From positions 1,855,069-1,919,068 of the forward strand of contig NZ_BBXF01000002.1 of assembly GCF_001570585.1 (NCBI RefSeq): a stretch of DNA of 64,000 nucleotides, given 5' to 3'. Source of the stretch: Herbidospora daliensis. Its GTDB lineage: Bacteria > Actinomycetota > Actinomycetes > Streptosporangiales > Streptosporangiaceae. Below the pieces are notes generated by a model that saw only the letters and a program-made list of their open reading frames with translations, searched no databases and had not been told where the DNA came from. Made by a program: the position numbers and the translations under genes. Position 1 is the first letter of the stretch. Every line of letters starts with the position of its first letter. Positions 45,460 through 54,554 of this stretch are shown here, in pieces.

Positions 45460-47158
45460 CGGGCTGCTCCTTCCTGGGCGGCGACCAGGCGGGCGTAGGC
45501 GCCGCGCCGGGTCAGCAGGTCGTCGTGGTGGCCGGACTCGACGACCTGGCCGGCGTCCATGACGATCACCCGGTCGGCGTTCCGCACCGTGGACAGGCGG
45601 TGGGCGATCATCAGGGTGGTCCGGCCGCCGGTGAGGGTGTCGAGGGCCTGCTGGATGGCGGCCTCGTTGGCGGCGTCGACGCTGGAGGTGGCCTCGTCGA
45701 GGACGAGGATCGGGGCGTCCTTGAGCAGGGCGCGGGCGATGGCGATGCGCTGGCGTTCGCCGCCCGACAGCTTCAGGCCGCGTTCGCCGACGATCGTGTC
45801 GTAGCCCTGGGGGAGCGCGGTGATGAACTCGTGCGCCCGCGCGGCGACGGCCGCGTCGGTGATCTGGGCTTCGGTGGCGTCGGGGCGGCCGAGGGCGAGG
45901 TTGTGCCGGACGGTGCCGTGGAACAGGTAGGTGTCCTGGGAGACCACGGCCACCAGGGAACGCAGCCGGTCGAGCGGCAGGTCGCGGACGTCGACGTCGC
46001 TGACGCTGATCCGGCCCTCAGTGGTGTCGAAGAAGCGCAGCAGCAGCGCCGCCACCGTGGTCTTGCCCGCGCCCGAGCGGCCGACCAGGGCGACGCGTTC
46101 GCCGGGAGCCACGTCGAGGGTGAAGCCGGTCAGGGCGGGGCGGTCGCGGTCGCGGTAGGTGAAGGTGACGCCGGTGAAGGACAGGGACACGGGCCCGGCC
46201 ACCGACGCCGTCCCCGCTTCCTGTACGGGCTCGTCGAGCACCTCCAGCACGGCCCGCAGCGACGGGACCGCGTTGTAGCTGGAGTGGTAGGCCCCCTCCA
46301 GGTCGCGCAGCGGGCGGAAACACTCGGCGGTCAGCATCAGGATCAGCAGCAGCTCGGTGACCGTGATCTCCCCGGCCGTCAGGCGATACGCGCCGACCCC
46401 GATCGCGACGGCGGTGCCGGTGGCGATGACGAAGGCGACGCCGCCGACGTACAGGACGACCACGGCCATCAGGCGGATGGAGTCGGTGCAGAACCTCTCG
46501 GCCAGCGCGGCGAGTTCGGCGCCCCGGCGGCGGCCGGCGTTGAACGCCTTCAGGGTGACCATGCCCTGGAGGGCGTCGAGGTTCTCGGCGTACAGGCTCT
46601 TGTAGGCGGTGAACCACGCCTTGTTGCGGTCGGCGAGCACCTTCTCGGAGACCAGCGGCAGCACCGGCAGCAGGATCGAGCACGCCAGCACGACCAGGCC
46701 CACGACGACGTCGAGGGTGAACAGGTAGGCGGTCACGGCGACCGCGCCGACGACGGCCGCGATCACCTGGGGCAGGAACCGGCCGACGTAGGCGTCGGCG
46801 GTCTCGATGCCGTCGACCAGGCTGGTCTGGGTCGATCCGGTCCGGCCGCGCTGGGTCCATCCCGGGCCGAGCACCAGGAGTTTGGCGACCAGGCGTTCCC
46901 GCAGGTCGGCCTTGACCAGCCCGGAGGTGCGCAGCGCCGCCGTCTCCTTCACGGCCAGGGCCACGCTGCGGACCACCTGGAGGCCGGCGATGCCGGCCAG
47001 CGGCCATCCGATGGCGGCGAAGCCGTCACCGGCGAAGATCGACGCCAGCGCGTGGGCGACGAGGACGCCCTGGAGGACGTAGGTGGCGGTGACGGTCAGC
47101 AGGATCGCCACCAGGCCGGCCAGCCTGAGGCGCACCGCCGGGGTCAGCAATCGCCCGA

Positions 47159-47162
<4 letters not shown>
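45456..47162 (-). CDS. ABC exporter half-transporter (CydD-like) of the RiPP operon
   Basis: A 568-residue fused membrane/ATPase protein with six N-terminal helices and an ABC domain carrying GRSGAGKTT, LSGGERQRIAIARALL and ILVLDEATS. The start overlaps the importer ATPase gene by four bases, and the stop overlaps its partner by four bases. It is the proposed exporter of the RiPP product. Siderophore clusters often contain the same paired half-transporters, for export or for reductive import. Confidence 0.88.
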
Positions 47163-47895
<733 letters not shown>

Positions 47896-47899
<4 letters not shown>

Positions 47900-48960
47900 G
47901 CCCGCCTCCGCAGCAGCCACAGGAAGAAGGGCGCGCCGAAGACGGCGGTGACGATGGTCAGCGCGAGCTCCTGCGGGGCGTCGACGGTCCGGGCCGCGAT
48001 GTCGACGAGCTGGAGGAAGGCCGCCCCGAGCAGCGCCGAGACGGGCAGCACCCGGCGGTGGTCGGCCCCGACGAGCAGCCGGGCGGCGTGCGGCACCATC
48101 AGGCCGACGAACGCGATCGCCCCGCTCGTGGCGACCATGACGCCGACCAGCAGCGAGGTCAGCACGAACAGCTGGAGCCGGAACGCGCCCACGTTCACCC
48201 CGAGCGAGGTCGCGGTGTCCTCCCCGGCGGCCAGCGCGTTCAGCGGCCGGTGCTGGATCAGCAGGTAGGTGACTCCGGCGCCCAGGACCACGGCCGGGAT
48301 CGGCAGCATCTCCCACCGGGCCCCGCCCAGCGACCCGAGCAGCCAGAACAGCACCTGCTGGGCGGCTCTCCCGCTCTGGGCCTGCTGGAGGATGTAGGAG
48401 TAGATCGCCTGGAACAGGAAGTGCAGCGCCACCCCGGCCAGCACCAGCCGTGCGGGGGTCAGCCTGCCGCCGCGCTGCGCCAGCACGTACACCAGGACCA
48501 TCCCCAGGAGCGCCCCGCCGAACGCGGCGGCCGAGAGCGACAGCCCGCCCAGCGTCGAGGCGCCGAGCACGAACACGGCGACCGCGCCGAGCGAGGCGCC
48601 CGAGGAGATGCCGAGCAGGAACGGGTCGGCCAGCGGATTGCGTACCAGCGCCTGGAGGACCGCGCCGACCACCGACAGACCCGCGCCGACCAGAAGCGCG
48701 AGCAGCGCCCGGGGGAGCCGGAAGTCCCAGACGATCTGCTCCTGGACCGGTGTCCAGGTCACGGCGACCGAGCCGGGGAACAGACGGTCGGCGACGATGC
48801 CCCAGCACTCGGCCAGGCCGACGGGCACCGCGCCGATGCTGACCGCCAGCCACGTGGAGACCACCACAGCCGCGGCGAGCAGGCCGAGGACCAGCCCGAA
48901 GGTGCTCTTCCTCCGGAAGCCGCCGGAGACCTGCGCCGAGGCCGTGTCCACCACGGTCAC
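47896..48960 (-). CDS. FecCD-family metallophore permease
   Basis: A 354-residue inner-membrane permease with about ten helices. Family hallmarks are RLPRALLALLVGAGLSVVGA near 75 and GLMVPHAARLLVG near 270. FecCD permeases carry iron siderophores, heme or cobalamin. The substrate here is inferred to be the metal complex of the cluster's peptide. GTG start; 31 bases separate it from the upstream binding-protein gene. Confidence 0.92.
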
Positions 48961-48991
48961 GGCCGGTCCCCGAAGTAGTCGCGCGGCCCGG

Positions 48992-49978
48992 TCATCGAGC
49001 GAAGGCGTCGGGGTGCAGGAACTTGGCGATCTCGACGACGGCCAGGATGTTCCGGTACCCGGGGTGAGCGGCGGCGGCGGGGATCGGCAGGACGCGCCGG
49101 GCTTGGGCGGCGGGGCTGTTCTTCGCCACCCCGAGCACGTCAGAGGCCTTCGTGTCCGCGGTCGCCGCCGCCTTGCCGTCGTAGACGACGTAGTCGAGCA
49201 CCAGCAGCGCCTCCGGGTTCGAGGCCGCGACCTGTTCGACGCTGAACTCCGAGTAGTCGGCCCGGGTCGCCGCCAGTACGTTCTCGCCGCCGGCCTTGGC
49301 GATCATCTGGTTCATCAGGCCCGCGCCGCCGTAGGCGGTGACCGGGCCGGTGCCGCCGTCGGTGGCCAGCACCTTCACCTTCGGGCGGCCCGCGATCCGC
49401 TTCTCGACGTCGGCGAGCTGCGCCTGGAGGTCGGCGATCAGTTTCTCGGCCCGGTCCTGGACGCCGAAGACGATGCCGAGGTTGCGCAGGTCGGTGAAGG
49501 TCTGCTCGACCGTCGACTTCAAGGTCTCCTCGGGGCTGCACCAGTTGCCCAGGATGAACACGGGCGCACCGGCGGCCTGGAGCTCGTCGACGGTCGCGTA
49601 GCCGCCGGCGGCGTCGAAGCTGCTCTGCCCGTTGTCGATGACGAAGTCGGCGCCCTGGGCGAGCATGACCTCCTTCTGCGGCAGCATGATCGTCGGGGAG
49701 ATCTGCGTGATCGTGTCGTAGGCGGCCTTCTGGCCCGGCAGGAAGCCGTCGGGGCCGTTCTCCTCGAAGGCGGTCCGGCCGACGATCCGGTCCTGGAGGC
49801 CGAGGGCGAGCAGGGTCTCCAGCGACGGCTGGTAGCCGGTCACGACCTTGGCGGGCGGCTGGTCGAAGGTGAGGGTCCGGCCGCAGTTCTGTACCGAGAT
49901 GGCCTTCGGCGCGACCGGTGCGGCGGGGGCGTGCCCGCACGCGGTCAGCAGCAGGGCCAGGACGAGGAGCCGTTTCAC
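48992..49978 (-). CDS. metallophore-binding lipoprotein (FecB/BtuF-like)
   Basis: A 328-residue solute-binding protein of the helical-backbone class III type. A short signal with lipobox LTAC (Cys about 14) precedes a mature domain with two lobes. Family segments are PPAKVVTGYQPSLETLLALGL, the FILGNWCSPEETL region and AAAAHPGYRNILAVVEIAKFLHP. The GTG start overlaps the LLM oxidoreductase stop (GTGA), so translation is coupled to the biosynthetic genes. It should capture the metal complex outside the cell. Confidence 0.9.
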   Translation of the reverse strand: MKRLLVLALLLTACGHAPAAPVAPKAISVQNCGRTLTFDQPPAKVVTGYQPSLETLLALGLQDRIVGRTAFEENGPDGFLPGQKAAYDTITQISPTIMLPQKEVMLAQGADFVIDNGQSSFDAAGGYATVDELQAAGAPVFILGNWCSPEETLKSTVEQTFTDLRNLGIVFGVQDRAEKLIADLQAQLADVEKRIAGRPKVKVLATDGGTGPVTAYGGAGLMNQMIAKAGGENVLAATRADYSEFSVEQVAASNPEALLVLDYVVYDGKAAATADTKASDVLGVAKNSPAAQARRVLPIPAAAAHPGYRNILAVVEIAKFLHPDAFAR

Positions 49979-50979
49979 GCCGCGGCCTCGCAGACCACGT
50001 CGAGCAGCGCCTTGTCGCGGGTGATGAGCGCGAGCGTGGTCACCCGCGACTCCTGCCACGCCGCGACCCGGTCGCGGATGTAGCCGGCCGGCCCGAGCAG
50101 GGCGACCTCGTCGAGTAACCGGTCGGGGACGGCGGCGACGGCCTCGGCCCGCCTCTTCTCACGGTGGTGTTCGCGGATCACGTGTGCTTCCTTCTCGAAC
50201 CCGAGCGCGCAGGCGAGCTCGTGGTACGTGTTGCGGACGCCCGGGATGTCCGGGCCGATGTAGGCGGCGTAGAGGGGGCGCAGCTCGTCCCGGGCCTTCG
50301 CCCGGTCGTCGGTGATCGCCCCGTGCGTGATGACGGTGATGTCGATCCGCGCACGACCCGAGGCTTTGAGGCCCTCGTCGAGTGGGGCGGTCATGACCTT
50401 CTCCCGCTCCGGGGAGTAGAAGCCGGGCAGCCACCCGTCGGCGATCTCCCCGGCCAGCCGGGTCATGCCCGGCCCGATCCCGGCGACGTAGGTCGGGATG
50501 ACGGTGCGGACGGGGTCGAGCAGGGCCTTGACCGGCCGGGACCGGTCGGAGAAGGGCAGCCGGTAGTACTCGCCCTCGTAGGACACCCGCTCGTCGCAGG
50601 CGACCGCTCTGCGCAGGACCTCGACGTACTCGCGCATCCGGGCGACCGGCCTGCCGAAGGGCACGCCGTGCCAGCCCTCGACGATCCACGGCACCGACAC
50701 GCCCAGCCCGAGCAGCAGGCGGCCCTCCGAGAGGATGTCGAGGGTCAGGGCGGTCATCGCGGTGTTGGCCGGGGTGCGCCCGGCGAGCTGGAGGATGCCG
50801 GTGCCGAGCTTGATGTTCTCGGTGCGGGCGGCCAGGTAGGCGAGGATCGTCACGCCGTCGGCGCCGTACTCCTCGACGCTCCACACCGAGTCGACGCCGA
50901 TGCGGTCGGCGTGCTCGACCAGGGGCAGCAGCTCCGAGATCGGTTCTCCGTGGTAGCCGAGGGCCAGGCCCACACGCAT
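49975..50979 (-). CDS. LLM-class flavin/F420-dependent oxidoreductase of the RiPP operon
   Basis: A 334-residue luciferase-like TIM-barrel protein (LGTGILQLAGRTPANTAMTALTLDIL is split by the usual LLM pattern; ending VAAWQESRVTTLAL). The cofactor is F420 or FMN; I cannot tell which. In this operon it is the likely second tailoring enzyme, for example an oxidase of the azoline ring made by the YcaO protein or a hydroxylase of the core. Conventional TOMM clusters use a SagB-type dehydrogenase instead, and none is present. ATG start with AGGAGC, ten bases after the YcaO stop. Confidence 0.9.
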   Translation of the reverse strand: MRVGLALGYHGEPISELLPLVEHADRIGVDSVWSVEEYGADGVTILAYLAARTENIKLGTGILQLAGRTPANTAMTALTLDILSEGRLLLGLGVSVPWIVEGWHGVPFGRPVARMREYVEVLRRAVACDERVSYEGEYYRLPFSDRSRPVKALLDPVRTVIPTYVAGIGPGMTRLAGEIADGWLPGFYSPEREKVMTAPLDEGLKASGRARIDITVITHGAITDDRAKARDELRPLYAAYIGPDIPGVRNTYHELACALGFEKEAHVIREHHREKRRAEAVAAVPDRLLDEVALLGPAGYIRDRVAAWQESRVTTLALITRDKALLDVVCEAAA

Positions 50980-50989
50980 GTCGCAGCTC

Positions 50990-52900
50990 CTAGGCGAGAG
51001 GGAGGGGATCGAGCACGACCGACCGCCCCAGGCGGGTGCCGCCGAGGAAGGGGAAGGCGGCCGGGGCGTTGCCGTACAGGCCCGGGACCACGACCCGCAC
51101 CACCCGCAGACCGGTGCCCTCGATGTCCGGTGTGGTCAGGTCGACGGAGATCGCCCGGGGTTCGGGCAGCGGCTCGGGCAGCTCGATCTTCTCCGGATGC
51201 CGGAGCCGGTCGAGCAGCGCGCCCTGCATGCAGGGGTCGAGGTAGAGCTGGAGGTTCAGCTCCAGGTCGGTCAGGTCGTGCCAGTCGGCGCGGAAGTCGT
51301 CGCGGTAGGCGCGGCCGGGCCGGAACGGCCGGTAGGGATGGTCGGCCGTCTCATAGGTCGCCGGATCGAGCAGCCCGAGGCTGTTGGTGTAGGACACGCA
51401 GGCTTCGGTGAACGCCTTGGCCGCCGCCTCGCCCTCCGTCGCCCGGCAGGCCGCGCCGAAGCCGACGACACGCCGGGAGACGTCCTCGACGAACGCGCCG
51501 ACGACGACGCGCCCGAAGTCGGAGGGGATGCGGAGCAGCCGGACCGTGAGCCCCAGCGCCTCGGCGGCGCCGGTCGCGGCGACCAGTTCGGCGGGCCCGT
51601 CGGGCCGCACCTCCCCGGCCGGGTCGCCGCGCATCCACCAGGTGGTCAGCGCGTCCCGCTCGTAGAGCTCGTTCAGCGCCGACACCTCGGCCGCCGCGCG
51701 TCCCTCTCCCGCCGCGATGCCCGCGCTCATCTGAAAGTTCGTGTACGGCTCCCGCCGGCGGTTGAGCAGCACGAGCGCACTGGGCACGTACACCGCAGAC
51801 CCGGTGCCGAGATCCCGGCCGACCGACCAGTCCTGCACGAGCTCCCGGGTCATCGGCACGAAGGGGAAGCCCTTCGCCGCGTACTGCGCGGCGGAGTAGA
51901 GGGCGAACTCGCGGGGATCCACCGCGTCCGGCAGGTCGCGCCAGGCGGCCCGGACCGTCTCCCGGGGCGGCGCGTTGCCGCAGTACCGCTCGACCGCCTC
52001 CCCGATCGCGGCGGCCCGCGCCCGCGCCGGGTCTTCCAGCGCCGCGCCGCCCGCCACCCGATCGGCCGGCCACGGCGCGAAGGCCCGGGTGTCGGCCACG
52101 TAGGCCCGGTAGACGACGCACGACGGCACGGCGCTCGGTTCCCGCACCACCTTGGTGATGACGCCGAGCCGGGGGTCGACGAGCGTGCTCCCCGAGGGCG
52201 TCGTGAGCGACAACACCGGATGGCGCGTCAGCTCGTTGCCGGCGGGGTCGAACTCGTACTGGCAGGCCGGCGCGGCGCGCCCGGACAACACCGCGAGCAC
52301 GTCGGCGGCCATCAACCCGGCGAGCACCGCCACCCCGCCCGCCGACGGCCACGGCACCGGCGGGGCCGGCCCGGCGTCCAGGTAGGCCCAATGGGCGAGC
52401 AGCTCCCCGGGCAGCCCCGAGGCGGCCAGCCGCCGCGCCCGCACGTCGGCGTAGGGCACCCCGCACGGCCCGGCGAAGAACCGCAGCCCCTCGGCGTGAC
52501 ACCGATGCCAGGGCACGCCCCTTTCCGAACACCACCGGTCGAGGGCCAGCCATTCGGCGTCCGGCAACCAGCCCGCGCAGGCGACCACCACGTCGGGTGC
52601 GCCGCCGAGAGGCCCGCGTACCACCCATGGTCGTAAGAGCCGCTCCACCTGGTCGGCGACGGGGCCCTCGCCCACCAGGTGGACGACGCCGGCCGGTTCG
52701 GCTTCGGCCTGGGCGACCAGCAGTCCGCGCTCCTCGAAGGCGCGCAGGAGTTCCTCGTCGTCGGGCAGCTCACCCCGGGCCAGGGCGCGCATCGGCTCGT
52801 CCGGCGCGCTCACCCGGGACACCCGGCCGTCGGGTGCCTGGTGCCGCCACACCCCGTCGGGGCCGGGATACAGGTGGTGCCCAGGGGCGAGACGTGACAA
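50990..52900 (-). CDS. fused E1-like/YcaO cyclodehydratase
   Basis: A protein of about 636 residues that installs backbone heterocycles or thioamides on a ribosomal peptide. The first 55 or so residues resemble a reduced peptide-recognition (RRE) domain, about 60-200 an E1/ThiF-like (ocin F-protein) domain, and about 230-636 the YcaO domain. ATP-site signatures are AAIGEAVERYCG, ALNELYERDALTTWW and AAKAFTEACVS. The C-terminus ends DPLPLA. The TTG at 52900 is preferred because GGAGG lies nine bases upstream; another TTG at 52909 directly abuts that GGAGG. Second gene of the operon, 64 bases after the precursor. Confidence 0.9.
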   Translation of the reverse strand: MSRLAPGHHLYPGPDGVWRHQAPDGRVSRVSAPDEPMRALARGELPDDEELLRAFEERGLLVAQAEAEPAGVVHLVGEGPVADQVERLLRPWVVRGPLGGAPDVVVACAGWLPDAEWLALDRWCSERGVPWHRCHAEGLRFFAGPCGVPYADVRARRLAASGLPGELLAHWAYLDAGPAPPVPWPSAGGVAVLAGLMAADVLAVLSGRAAPACQYEFDPAGNELTRHPVLSLTTPSGSTLVDPRLGVITKVVREPSAVPSCVVYRAYVADTRAFAPWPADRVAGGAALEDPARARAAAIGEAVERYCGNAPPRETVRAAWRDLPDAVDPREFALYSAAQYAAKGFPFVPMTRELVQDWSVGRDLGTGSAVYVPSALVLLNRRREPYTNFQMSAGIAAGEGRAAAEVSALNELYERDALTTWWMRGDPAGEVRPDGPAELVAATGAAEALGLTVRLLRIPSDFGRVVVGAFVEDVSRRVVGFGAACRATEGEAAAKAFTEACVSYTNSLGLLDPATYETADHPYRPFRPGRAYRDDFRADWHDLTDLELNLQLYLDPCMQGALLDRLRHPEKIELPEPLPEPRAISVDLTTPDIEGTGLRVVRVVVPGLYGNAPAAFPFLGGTRLGRSVVLDPLPLA

Positions 52901-52926
52901 CGCGCGCAACCTCCGTGGCCGGGGGT

Positions 52927-52958
52927 GCGGGAGGCCGCTTGCGACCGCAGCCTCCCGC
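52927..52958 (-). terminator. hairpin between precursor and YcaO genes (attenuator-like)
   Basis: GCGGGAGGC and GCCTCCCGC form a perfect 9-bp stem with a 14-base loop and no T-run. Partial terminators or mRNA-stabilising hairpins after the precursor gene are common in RiPP operons and keep the peptide in excess over the enzymes. Confidence 0.65.
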
Positions 52959-52964
52959 AGGGGA

Positions 52965-53072
52965 CTACTCGGCGTCGTCCTCGTTCCAGGCGAACGCCTC
53001 GTCCACGGCGGGCGTGTGCGCGCGAACGCAGACGCTCGACTCGGCCAGCTCTTCGAACGTGGGATGTGCCAT
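52965..53072 (-). CDS. candidate RiPP precursor peptide, 35 residues
   Basis: First gene of the eight-gene operon. ATG at 53072 with AAGGAGG seven bases upstream. The peptide starts MAHPTFEELAE, a leader-like segment with an FxxL pattern (F6, L9). It continues with a core-like segment holding S12, S13, the single C15, R17, H19, T20 and P21, and ends in an acidic tail (D24, E25, W29, E31, D32, D33, E35). C15 is the obvious site for a thiazoline/thiazole, with H19 and carboxylates as further metal ligands. Much shorter and poorer in Cys/Ser/Thr than classical TOMM precursors. The role is inferred from position and ribosome binding site. Confidence 0.8.
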   Translation of the reverse strand: MAHPTFEELAESSVCVRAHTPAVDEAFAWNEDDAE

Positions 53073-53112
53073 GGGCCGTCCTCCTTCGGAGTTGCTTGCC
53101 GTTCATTCGCAG

Positions 53113-53129
53113 ATGCGAACGATTCGCAA
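53113..53129. promoter_or_regulatory. Nur-type box on the RiPP operon promoter
   Basis: ATGCGAACGATTCGCAA fits tTGCaa-N5-ttGCAA, the box of the nickel-responsive repressor Nur; its core TGCGA-N5-TCGCA is a perfect dyad. On the minus strand a TTGACC -35 hexamer (53151-53156) and TATGTT -10 hexamer (53128-53133) are 17 bases apart, and the box overlaps the -10, as expected for repression. Confidence 0.8.
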
Positions 53130-53180
53130 CATAAGTCGGCACGATGGGCGGGTCAATCCCTTGTTGCTCATATCACGTTG

Positions 53181-53197
53181 TTGCGAAAGACTTGCAA
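53181..53197. promoter_or_regulatory. Nur-type box before the GNAT gene
   Basis: TTGCGAAAGACTTGCAA matches tTGCaa-N5-ttGCAA, with one deviation in the left arm. It lies three bases before the GNAT ribosome binding site and about 110 bases upstream of the precursor start, so it may act on both directions. Confidence 0.8.
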
Positions 53198-53214
53198 TAA
53201 GGGGAGGAGGGGCT

Positions 53215-53718
53215 GTGCTGGCAGGTCGACCGGTCATCGCCCCTGTGCCGGTGGCCGGCCTGGGGTCGCTACTGCCGTCCATCGCCGACGTGGGGGGAGC
53301 CGTGTTCACCCGGGCCCCCTGGCGCGAACCACCGGCGCAGGCCCGCAGCGTGGCCGCACGCCTGCTGGCCGACAGCGTGCGGCCCGGTTTCGTGCTCGCC
53401 GCGGCCTTCGCCGGCGACGAACTGGTCGGCTTCGGCTACGGCCGGCGCTGCTCGTCCCTGGCGGCCCTGCTCCACCGGCCCTGCGGCGCGGACTTCGTCC
53501 TGAAGGAGCTGTGCGTGCTGCCCTCCTGCCACGGGCTGGGCATCGGCGGCGCTCTCCACGACGCCGTGGTGGCCTGGGCCGATCACGGCCCGCGCTGGCT
53601 GGTCACCCACTCCAGGGCCACCGCCGCCGTCGGCCTCTACCGGCAGCGCGGCTGGCAGACCGTCGCGCTCCATCCCGCGGGCGGCCAACGGCTGATCATG
53701 CGGCTGTCACCGCCGTGA
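53215..53718 (+). CDS. GNAT-family N-acetyltransferase, divergent from the RiPP operon
   Basis: A 167-residue acetyl-CoA-dependent transferase. The acetyl-CoA loop reads VLPSCHGLGIGGALHDAVVAW, followed by a late segment AAVGLYRQRGWQTV typical of GNAT. GTG start with GGGGAGGAGG just upstream. It shares the Nur-box region with the precursor gene and so is probably co-regulated. It could acetylate the peptide N-terminus or give self-protection, as with the acetyltransferase of the goadsporin cluster. Substrate unproven. Confidence 0.85.
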   Translation: MLAGRPVIAPVPVAGLGSLLPSIADVGGAVFTRAPWREPPAQARSVAARLLADSVRPGFVLAAAFAGDELVGFGYGRRCSSLAALLHRPCGADFVLKELCVLPSCHGLGIGGALHDAVVAWADHGPRWLVTHSRATAAVGLYRQRGWQTVALHPAGGQRLIMRLSPP

Positions 53719-53747
53719 TCACACCCCTTATTGTGTACACATCGCTG

Positions 53748-53764
53748 TTGCGATCAATATGCAA
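53748..53764. promoter_or_regulatory. Nur-type box upstream of sodF
   Basis: TTGCGATCAATATGCAA fits tTGCaa-N5-ttGCAA. It overlaps a possible -10 (CAATAT at 53755-53760) and sits just before the GAGGAGG ribosome binding site. Fe-SOD genes are known Nur targets in Streptomyces, which supports reading all three boxes as Nur sites. Confidence 0.82.
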
Positions 53765-53781
53765 CTGAGGAGGTTGGGCAA

Positions 53782-54381
53782 GTGGGCCAGTACACCCTTC
53801 CGGACATGCCTTACGACTACGCGGCCTTGGAGCCGGCGATCACGGGCGAGATCCTGGAGTTGCACCACAGCAAGCACCACGCGGCCTACGTGAAGGGCGC
53901 CAACGACACGTTGGACCGGCTCGCGGAAGTCCGCGACAAGGGCGACTTCAGCGGCCTGGTCGGCCTGGAGAAGACCTACGCGTTCAACCTGTCGGGCCAC
54001 GTGCTGCACACGATCTTCTGGCAGAACCTCTCCCCGGACGGCGGCGACCGCCCCGACGGCGAGCTGGGCGACTCGATCGTGGAGCACTTCGGCTCGTTCG
54101 AGGCCTTCCAGAAGCAGCTCACCACCGCGACCGCGACCGTCCAGGGCTCGGGCTGGGGCGTGCTGGCCTGGGAGCCGCTGGGCCGCCGCCTGATCGTCGA
54201 GCAGGTCTACGACCACCACGGCAACGTCGGCATGAGCTCGACCCCGCTGCTGGTCTTCGACGCGTGGGAGCACGCCTACTACCTGCAGTACAAGAACGTC
54301 CGGCCTGACTACGTCGAGAAGCTCTGGTCGCTGATCAACTGGAACGACGTGATCGCGCGCTTCGACGCCGCGCGCGCCTGA
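53782..54381 (+). CDS. sodF: iron/manganese-type superoxide dismutase (SodF)
   Basis: Removes superoxide in the cytoplasm. A 199-residue Fe/Mn SOD with metal ligands H28 (in LHHSKHH), H76 (VLHTIFW), D160 and H164 (DAWEHAYY). Close to Streptomyces SodF, which is made when nickel is scarce and the Ni-SOD cannot be loaded. The Nur box and the neighbouring RiPP operon agree with that. GTG start; TGAGGAGG eight bases upstream. Iron rather than manganese is inferred from regulation, not from residues. Confidence 0.94.
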   Translation: MGQYTLPDMPYDYAALEPAITGEILELHHSKHHAAYVKGANDTLDRLAEVRDKGDFSGLVGLEKTYAFNLSGHVLHTIFWQNLSPDGGDRPDGELGDSIVEHFGSFEAFQKQLTTATATVQGSGWGVLAWEPLGRRLIVEQVYDHHGNVGMSSTPLLVFDAWEHAYYLQYKNVRPDYVEKLWSLINWNDVIARFDAARA

Positions 54382-54387
54382 GACTCG

Positions 54388-54434
54388 CCGCGCCCGGGTG
54401 GGATCGAGTGGCTGCTTTCCCACCCGGACGCGGC
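54388..54434 (+). terminator. sodF terminator / 3' UTR hairpin
   Basis: CCGGGTGGGA (54394-54403) pairs with TCCCACCCGG (54418-54427), extended outside by CCGCG and CGCGG. In S. coelicolor the sodF 3' UTR is processed to a small RNA that silences sodN; this short 3' UTR could be tested for the same role. Confidence 0.75.
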
Positions 54435-54554
54435 GGCCGGTCAGCTCATGGATTTGTCGTGACGTGAGTGATTCGTGGCCGGATGAGGGCGGCGCCGGGA
54501 GGCGTCCGGCAGGCAGCATGGGACTCCGGGCACCTTCCGAAAGGCAGCGGGCAC

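Noticed and set aside
53113..53764. Zur or Fur/IdeR boxes in place of Nur
   Set aside because: The arms are TTGCGA/TCGCAA with a 5-base gap, not the TGAAAATNATTTTCA-type zinc box or the TTAGGTTAGGCTAACCTAA-type iron box, and the same box sits before sodF.
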